A program made the translations under genes and the position numbers. The notes under the pieces were generated by a model. That model was not told the DNA's origin. It saw nothing but the letters and a program-made list of their open reading frames with translations, and did not search any database. From Colletotrichum lupini (lineage: Eukaryota > Ascomycota > Sordariomycetes > Glomerellales > Glomerellaceae), in NCBI RefSeq assembly GCF_023278565.1, contig NC_064677.1, positions 3,720,001 to 3,784,000 on the forward strand: a stretch of 64,000 nucleotides of DNA, given 5' to 3'. Of this stretch, positions 56,357 through 64,000 are shown in pieces (the stretch's first letter is position 1; each line of letters opens with the position of its first letter).

Positions 56357-59300
56357 TCAAAACTCCCTGCCCAGTGTCCGCCGTCAGCTCGTCCATCGGA
56401 CCCCCCTCCCCAGCAAGCCACCGAACAAGGAGTTGTGGAGTCTTGATGTACAAACACACCGTGGGAGAGGGAAGAAAAAAAAGTGACAGTCGGAAACATA
56501 ACGTGGGCAAAGCAAGGGGTGGGGATGAAAAGGCGGGCCGGCCTGGGTTCAAACAACGTGGGAAAGTAGTGTAAACGCGCCAGCGGAGTCTTCCACCTCT
56601 GCCCCTCCCTCTCTCTCTACGTACCTACGGATACTTCCATTCGCATAGGTTATTCTCGCTCTCACTCTCGTAGTCAACTTATCATTCCCCGTTCCTATGC
56701 TAGCAAGCTAGGCAGGTAGAGAGGGGGGAGGACCATCGTCATTCCTAACCAGCTGCTCGGGTCCCCATACCATGCTACCAACCATCCCCCCCCTCCTGCT
56801 CCTTCCATTGCGTACGCCTGTCATATCTAGTATCCGGTACATCTCCGCCCCAGCAGTTGCAGTTCCATTTCCATGCCCTCCTCCTCCTTCCTCAGCGACG
56901 CATCCCAATCCTACTGCCAGCTTGCCCAGCCTATCCGTACACTTGCGCCGCGTCCGTACATGCATGCATGAAACGGCACGCGCGCACCCACACACTTCAC
57001 GAGGATCCCACGCGGCCCAGCGGTAGGCTGAACGCAAGCCCTCCCAGCAAGAGGCCCGAACCGGGCATCACCCGCGTTCTTCGCCCTGCGTTTGCGTTTG
57101 CGTGGGTTTACGTGGGTTGCGTGAGTGAAAATTGACAAGATACCTTACCTGCCACAGTACCTACCTAATGCCAGTGTATCACAGCATTTGGTATGTAGTA
57201 TTGGTTTAATGGTGGTGGGCTAACATCAAAGAATACGACTCCATGGAAAACCAAAAAGGATCCAACAAACATCCCACCAAAAGTACCTCTCTTTTTCTTG
57301 CTCTCTCTTCTCTCAAAGCGGTCAAGTCTCTGTGGATTCTCATCACGAAGGATTCGGGGCTAGAGTGTTCGGACCAAAGTGACAGGAAACCAAACCCATT
57401 CGTATTCTCTTCCTTCTGGGCTCCCTCCCTCCCTCTCTCTCTCTCTCTCTATTTCTGTTCTTCATTCGCCAAGCCGGCAGCATTCTACAGCTTCTTTCCT
57501 CCCTCACATGCGCTGTACGACATAAAAAAACCGGATCAAATCAAAAGTAGCAACAAATACAACAAAAGAACAAGGCAAGCAAAAGCAGTATCTTTCCGCC
57601 CAAAGCGCACCCATTCCGTCCTATCCCAGGGCACCAGCGCCAACGCACCACTAGGACCCCCCCCCTCCCCCCATCACACTATTGGCATCGCAAATTCCCA
57701 GCTGAGCGGGCCTGCCGCAGTGGCCCGCCCGCGCCTCTACCTTAGACTCGTGCGTAACGGACCAACGGTGAAAGTGCTACTGGCCAAGGTGTGATCGTGA
57801 CCGCGCCGTGTGTGTGGGACGTGGGATCGTAGAACGCCGCCGGACGGTGGTGGTGGTGGTGGTAATCTCCCCTCCGCAAAATATGAAAAGAGATGGTCAG
57901 ACACCTCATACAACTAAGTAGGTGACTTCTGGGAAGAAGGGGGTGGAGAGGTCAAAGGTCCCAATCCAACCCAAGCAAAGTCGGTGGCTGATTTTCCCAT
58001 GTGTGTATGCGTCCGTCGTGCACCAACAGTCGAGGCAGGTTGACTCGGTGGACCAAACACATAAATGACCCGCGTGCCCGGTGCCCGTATCCGTCTCTCT
58101 GCTCATTGTGAACCACCAAATTTAGTTCGAATACGAGCTCTGGGGAGGTTATCCCCAATCAGACACCAGAACCTGGATGAGAAGAGAGTCAACCTAGGGT
58201 TTTGGGGCTGGAATGGATGCTTATTCATTGCCTATTTGCTTGCTTGCGCATTTTCTGGCCTATTTTCTCGCCTCTTGCACTCTCTCTTGCTATTCCTTCT
58301 CTCTCTCTCTCTCTCTTCTCTCTCCCTTCCTCCACGAAACCATCTCTTTCCTCATTCTTCAGCAAATCAAAATCACAAAAAATCTTCATCAAGAGTCCGA
58401 GAAACCACGCACAGAAGGAACGCTACCAAGTCGGGCGGACGTCCAGCCAACCAGCACTCAACCGCCATCCTTTTCCACACCACCGGTGCCTTCCCATGCC
58501 AGGACCCAACCTTTGGTTCCGCCCCGGGTAAATCAGACGAACTCTCTCCGAGGTGTGGGTGGGTGGCGGGACCCAACCACATGGTTGGGACAAGGCTACC
58601 AAGCTCAGGACCATCTCACTTTGGACGTCGTCCCATCCTCGAGGCTGAGCCCTTTGTGGCTGTGTCCTTTTTCCTTTCCCCAATACCCTTTCCTTCTCAC
58701 AGGCAACACAATTTGCCAACGTTGGCGCATTCGGGACCAAGGATGCCGAGTAAAGACCACAATGCCTTTCATTGCTTTCCCCGTCCGGTACCCGGCGCTT
58801 AACAAAAACCAAGAAATACCATACATATCGTTAAGTACCCCGCCCACACAATGTCGCAGCACGGCCCGGAGCCGGTGATAGAAGCGTCCGGCCGGAGCAT
58901 TCGACGTCAATGCTATCTTCCGTGTGGTATCGAAATGCCCAGCCACCCAGACAATGCCCGTCTCTTGACGCCGATCTCGACCTTGTCGTTGCTGCGCCTA
59001 CCCAAATTATGCTCGGGTCCGGTCTGTCATGAGACCTTGTAAACAAACCACGCCCATGCCGAGCAGAGCCAAAAATGGCAACCGCCAGAGGGAAACCTCC
59101 TTTACCGCGGGGTATGCCGTATTTCAATCGGTGTGAATCCCCCGCCTCGACAGTGCTCCAGAATCGAAATATCGCACCTAGGTACTTGGAGATAAAAAGT
59201 CGAATCGGAACCGCAAACACTCTTCTGGCCACGAATTGAAGTTTTAGTGGTACACAGTCAGGGCTGTTGTGCCAGGCCCGGAAACAAGTTCGGCCCTCAA

Positions 59301-59404
59301 ATCTTGCTTCACTCAACTCAAGCATCGTTCGGCCCGACCTATTATTGCCCCTCATGTTTGGAGACAAGTGGCGTGACCCAGCCGCCAATCAGTAATTCTC
59401 GCAG
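56357..59404. other. 3-kb gene-free interval downstream of the NDT80-type gene
   Basis: I see no supported gene. The interval holds CT microsatellites (near 57435 and 58295), a GGT run near 57850, and CT-rich + strand sequence from 58200 to 58400. Open frames up to 245 codons are dominated by Ser/Leu from CT repeats. It could contain a noncoding transcript or a long 3' UTR, but the sequence does not show one. Confidence 0.5.
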
Positions 59405-61582
59405 CTAATTAGTGTTCCAGGAATAATGGTTCATGCCATCAAACGATCCCCGGTGGGCGCTGCTGTATGACCCAGGGGCTGGAGGAGCGGGAGCATGCTC
59501 CTGCTTGGTGGTTGGCGCAGAGCCTCCGCTCGAGTACTGTTCAGGGAAGCCGTACGGCCTTGCCTCACTGCTGCTGTACGCAACAGTCGAGGTAGGCTCT
59601 CCAGCTGTTGTCGTCCATGAACTCGAGGGCGGATAGTAGTCTCGAGAGGGGTTGGAGTGTGACGCGGGGGCTTCAGCCTTGTAGGATGGCGGTGCAATAT
59701 CGCTGGGGTTGTTGCCCACTGCTCCGTACGACGAGCCGTACCGGTACTCCGGGGATGCCTCGTGATGGGACATTGACCCGATGGAAGGCTGGCTTGCATG
59801 CCTGGGGCTCTTGGTAGGTCGAGGGTTATCGACGTATCTGGGCACGTTGAGCGCGTTGTCTGAGCTCGATGCCATTGCCGTGGCCGATACTGAAAGTGGT
59901 GGCGGAGCAGTTGTGCTTTGCACATAAGCGTATTGTGTCCTGATCGGAGGCTGTTGCTGTTCGTTGGCAACCAGGGAAAGCTGAACGGAAGGCATCGACG
60001 TTTGCAAAGGCATATCATGGGCCTCTCCACCGAAGCTTGCACTTCCCGGCAGAGCAACCTTGTGGTAAGATTCTCCCATTGTCGTAGCGGGGTAGCTTGC
60101 CGAGCCAGCTGGTGGTAGTTGTGGCATCCCGGGCACAGAGTTCGAGGAGGACCAGTTGGGGTATGAGCTACGATGGGTCAGTGACCGGGCTTCGTATCGC
60201 AACAATGTCGATCAAGTGATAGACATGTACGCTGGATGGAAGGGGGGAGGGGGCGTTGTTCAGCTTACTTGGATCTCATGGCTCCCATGGGTGCTCCGGG
60301 CATCTTGGGTCCTCCTGCGTTAAAGGTGAAGGCGGAACGAGGCATCTGCATGTCCAACCCTCTTGCCTTGGCATCCTGCGGCTTGATAGCCAACGGTCCC
60401 GCCACAATACCCAGTCCAGTCTCAACCAAGGCCTGGCCCCTGGAGCCAGCGCTCGATCCTAGCAAGGGAATCTCCTTTCTTGCCTGGAAGTTGCGAGGGC
60501 TGCGGCCCCGGACAACAATAGGCGCGGTAGTCGCTTCAGTAAGCACAATATTGCTTCCGTTGGCCAACGTCCCGACAACCTTGAGGTGGAGCACAAAGTG
60601 TTGCTGGAGTTCCTTTCGCCGCCCGTTGTTTGCGGTGGCACTTTGTCAAATCAGCCGAGATTCGTCACGTCTGCGCGCAAGTGCGCCTGTTTCGGGCTGA
60701 TACTCACATTCTGAACTGCAGTCGGCGCCAGCCAATGGGATAAACGGCATACTCGCCATCGGATTCCGAACCGTCTTCTTGGAAGGGGATAAGGGGAAGC
60801 GACGCTGGCTCCTGGTCCGGGGTTTGGGTGATCTCGGGAGAGTTGGGTGGGGGCGTCTTCCAGGGGATGACGATAAGTCGGACGGGGTGGCCGTCGACAG
60901 ACTCGATGGCAGAGATGGTCACTTCAGTGTTGCTGACGGGGACCGTCTCGCCAGTCTCGGATATGACAGAGAGCTGGCCTCGTGGGGTGATGAGAGAGCC
61001 GCTAATCTGGAAGAGGTTTCGTCGGTAACAGGTCAGTTCGGGCTGGAGGATGGAACCGTCGGTGCTGTTGGCTGGCATTTCGGAAAGGAAGAACATTCCG
61101 TGCAGCTGAGCAGAAAGCTCCAGCTGCTGCATGCGTCCATGCTGGTCGACAATAGTGTGCTTGTCTTGTACCCTCTTGAACGACAACAGCTTGTGGTCGT
61201 GGTTGACGGTAAGTTTGGAGCCATCGTCTCTCAGGTCCTGGACAATCTCCTGGTAAGGGGGCTGTTCGGTTTGCGAGTAGGGTCTCTTGAGATTGGGGAA
61301 GCTGTGGTGGGATGTCAAGCTGGGATGCGAATGTCTATCGTACGCATCGGACTCGTCTTGAGGGTAGCGACCATAGGGATAAGATCCATGGTCTACACTC
61401 GGGTGGGTGCTTCTAGGGCGTCCCGCGTGTGGTGAGTTGGCGGCGTGGCCTCCGAGGCCAGAATCCAGGCTGTTGTTGAATCGAGACGACATTTGGACGG
61501 GACTCCCATAGTTCGACCAAAGATTGGAATGTGCCGGCTCTTTCAGCTCTGCCATGACGGGGTAAGTGACCGTGGTTGACAT
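59405..61582 (-). CDS. VIB-1: NDT80/PhoG-family transcription factor (VIB-1/XprG type)
   Basis: Model on the minus strand: exons 61582-60708, 60640-60269, 60167-59405; 669 aa. VIB-1 of Neurospora and XprG of Aspergillus are p53-like factors that control secreted proteases, carbon-starvation responses, heterokaryon-incompatibility cell death and conidiation. The N-terminus MSTTVTYPVMAELKEP, the block QDLRDDGSKLTVNHDHKLLS, LTCYRRNLFQISGSL, VDGHPVRLIVIPWKTPPPNSP and, after the first intron, RLQFRIATANNGRRKELQQH through IVVRGRSPRNFQARKEIPL define the Ig-fold DNA-binding domain (about residues 120-400). The C-terminal 260 residues are Ser/Pro/Tyr/Gln-rich and disordered, as expected for a transactivation region. 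Splices FRI|ATANN and RSN|SYPNW keep the frame. I first considered a velvet protein, but these blocks are NDT80-type. VIB-1-type factors induce secreted proteases, so the subtilase here could be a target; that is inference. Confidence 0.88.
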
Positions 61583-64000
61583 TAGAGCATGCCTCTCTGA
61601 TGCGCTGTAGTCCTGTTCCAGACCCAAGCGCGCTTCTGTCACTCTGCTTCTTCTTCTTTCTTTGTCTCTGGTCTCCGTGTGTACTTTACACAAGGATATG
61701 TCGAGGTCCTTGCTGGGTAGTCAACAAGGGCATGTACGTTGTTGATGTAAGTCGTCTTGACCAAAAGAGGTTGGGATTGGTAAAGCGAAGGGGAGGATGA
61801 GCGAGTGTGTTATTTGATCTCGAGGAGTGATGGCGAAGACTCGAGAGATGCAGAAGATGCAAAGATGAAGTTGAGGATCAACGGACGACGGTCATGTTTA
61901 AGGTTGCAGGGAGAGATGTATACTTGTATCTGATGGGGTGAATGGGTCGCAAGAGGACGGTAGATGTTGGAGGGGGTGTCTGATGAAAATCTTCGGCACT
62001 GTTCTGGGGTGGATACAATGATGGGGCAGGGCTGGGGGAGGCCAGCCAAGGCAAGGTCGAGGTTCAAGGTCAAGGTTGCGTCGAGTCGAGTCGGAGTCGA
62101 GTCGAGCAGCAAGTTGATGTCTCAACGGGATGTCCCTCCTGCTGGGCCGTTGACCTGTGCCTTCTTCAGCGGCAGCGGCAAAGGCAAGGTCACCGGTACA
62201 ACGTGATGGCGGGTTCTTGGACAGGACGGTCAGTGCATGCAACCATACTGGGAAGGAGAAAGGTGAGGAGCGGGCGATCTGGTGAGCGGAAGAACAAGGC
62301 ACGCTATGGAGCTACGACGATGGAGTATGGATGCGCCCTGCAGAGCGACGACCAGGTTTAGGGAAATACCCTTCTTAGAAGGCGGCGCTATGGGGAAGGG
62401 AAGGGAAGGGAAGGGAAGGGGGCACGCAGGACGCAGGACGCAGAAGCAGCAGTACGCAGGCCGTGGTAGACCCAGACTTGCAGACTGGTAGACTGGGAGC
62501 AGAGGAGGAGGAGGAGGAGGAGGAGGAGGAGGAGAAGAAAGAAGACAAGGTCGTCGACGAGGGCCCAGGACGAGGGGCGGCACTGAAACGGTTTGATAAG
62601 AGCAAACGAGCACAGTTCAGGATACCAGGTCCAGGGCCTTTTGATGCTGTTGCAGTAGTGTAGCTCTGGTTTATGAATTTGCATACGGACTACTGGCCCG
62701 TCCAAGCAAAGGTACGCAATATTTACCTTACCTTAGTTTTAGTGAGTTATTAGTGTGAGCAAGACCACAGAGTGAACTTGACGGGCGAGCTCCGGGGGGA
62801 TGGAGAAACAGCGCATCACAAAACGCTTATTCGCCCAAACGCACTTACGAACAAGTAGAACCAGCCGACGCACATTCGCACATCCAAGACCAGTCTTGTC
62901 TTCATTACCCGCACCCGCACATAAACATACATACGATACCTGAGGAAAAAGATGCATAGCTACGTAGCTATCATGGATACGTACGGGTTGAATGGCCCCG
63001 GTTGGACAGTGGCATACACCCACTTTCTCTCTCTATCCGTACCGTACCGTACCGTTCATACACACTCACTCACTCTCTGTTTCTCTTCCTCCCCTCTCAC
63101 TCGGTCGCCCTCAAAGACACGCGCGCGCACATGCACACACACACACTCTCTCTCTCTCACTCTTTTTCTCTCCTCCCCTCCAGCACACCCCCGCTTCTGC
63201 CGGAGGCGTGGACAAGTCCCTTGCACAAATTGGTATCGCTAGGAGCAAAAGACATGGAAGAGAGTTGACGGCAAGCCTTCAGGGTTGGCACTACTGACCC
63301 TGGTGAGCAGGGTGGCATATGCGGTACGTAGCTCTGTCGAGATGGAGGGACGGAGAAGAACCTGGCATGGATCGTACGGAGGCACGGGGGGGGGGAGCAT
63401 CTCTCGAGGAGAAATCGCAGGCTGGATATGCCCCAAGACCCTCGTCTTGACCAATGGAAGCATCATGGCGAAATGTCCAGGGGTTGAAGAGGGGGGTGTC
63501 GCTCGATAAGAAGACTAGAGAGAGAATCCTCCGACGGTTGTTGTAGGCTACTGGCCCGCAATTTTTCTAGAAGACTGTTGGGCAGAGACGCCGACGAAGT
63601 CAGGAAGTGGAAAGGTGTAGAGGCGAAGGGGGTGTGAGAGTGCGAAAGTGAGAGTGAGAGAGAGGGAGAGGGAGGGTGAGAGGGGGGGGATCGGTTCACG
63701 AGATTGCTGGAGGCCAGGGGCCGAGTTCAACTCGCTTGGGGCACACATCCAGTTCCAACATCCCTGCCCGGGTATGGTGGAGTGGGCAGGCAATATTAAG
63801 AGAGGGTTAATATAATAGACACAGGCGCCTGACTGAGGCTTTTGCTGGCAGGCTGGTCAGACAAGAGGCAATGTCTCTGAGTCTGTCCTTATTTTTTCGC
63901 CGAACAACGGCGAAGGAGGGGAGGTGTGTTTCCCCAAAAGCAAGGCTGTCAACGGCGCGGTTCGTTCAAGCATTCAGGTGTCGCAACTCTGCTTTTCTTT
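61583..64000. other. upstream region of the NDT80-type gene, no further gene seen
   Basis: The interval likely holds a long 5' leader and promoter of the leftward NDT80-type gene. Low-complexity tracts: GGGAA tandem near 62393-62420, a GGA triplet run at about 62501-62535, CGTACC repeats near 63035, and an AC/CT microsatellite near 63130-63170. Open frames are short and repetitive. Confidence 0.55.
62501..62535. repeat. (GGA)n microsatellite
   Basis: About eleven GGA triplets in a row on the + strand, with adjacent GAA-rich sequence, roughly 0.95 kb upstream of the NDT80-type start codon. Confidence 0.9.

Noticed and set aside
59405..61582. velvet-family (VosA/VelB) assignment for the NDT80-type gene
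   Set aside because: The Pro-rich regulator layout suggested velvet at first, but the HDHKLLSFKR, CYRRNLFQISGS and RGRSPRNFQARKE blocks belong to the NDT80/PhoG family.
1..64000. CRISPR array, bacterial operon signals, secondary-metabolite cluster
   Set aside because: Spliced eukaryotic genes throughout; no spaced short repeats; the single DUF4243 gene has no polyketide synthase, NRPS or terpene synthase neighbour.

Overview
This window is nuclear DNA from a filamentous ascomycete (Pezizomycotina, most likely Sordariomycetes). Genes have short GT-AG introns (mostly 50-90 nt) and CT-rich leaders, intergenic gaps reach several kb, and two AT-rich repeat copies carry transition mutations typical of repeat-induced point mutation (RIP). 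Protein resemblance points to a Colletotrichum/Verticillium-like or related fungus; I cannot name the species. Gene models come from reading splice sites by eye and from remembered protein families. No alignment was run.

Left part (1-27 kb). A poly-C tract (about 490-620) precedes a membrane-anchored GH16 glucanase (1494-3138, +). Next come Tim22 (3947-4662, -), a USP7/Ubp15-type deubiquitinase in eight exons (5431-9291, -), a 3.5-kb gap, a mitochondrial pyruvate-dehydrogenase-kinase-type protein kinase (12844-14459, +), a Cdc12/AspC-type septin (15088-16432, -), divergently paired with Pwp2/Utp1 (16907-19715, +), a questin-oxidase-like DUF4243 protein (19844-21461, -), a broken kelch-type membrane protein (23422-25476, +) and a NAP/SET histone chaperone (25765-26887, -).

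Middle part (27-46 kb). This stretch is gene-poor: a Zn(II)2Cys6 transcription factor (29849-31992, -), a secreted proteinase-K-like subtilase (36477-37958, -), then 5.7 kb without a gene I can support, then the Tul1/DSC membrane RING ubiquitin ligase (43672-46245, -).

Right part (46-64 kb). Compact housekeeping genes: an HSBP1-like coiled-coil protein (46864-47286, +), an ER protein disulfide isomerase (47566-48735, -) divergent from ribosomal protein S29 (49235-49667, +), mitochondrial EF-Tu (50416-51882, -) and a DUF2011-like basic protein (52693-53633, -). Then come two copies of an approximately 840-850-bp AT-rich mobile element, each with its own 12-13-bp target-site duplication, and finally a VIB-1/XprG-type NDT80 transcription factor (59405-61582, -) with long gene-free flanks.

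The genes do not form an obvious cluster with one joint function. Protein quality control (Ubp15-like, Tul1, PDI, HSBP1), mitochondrial function (Tim22, PDK-type kinase, EF-Tu) and ribosome biogenesis or translation (Pwp2, S29) recur, which is ordinary for a core chromosome region. The least ordinary items are the duplicated TSD-flanked AT-rich element, the kelch pseudogene, and several splicing oddities: a 29-nt intron, a reading-frame-neutral intron, and a possible exon consisting only of the start codon. I saw no clearly undescribed system.
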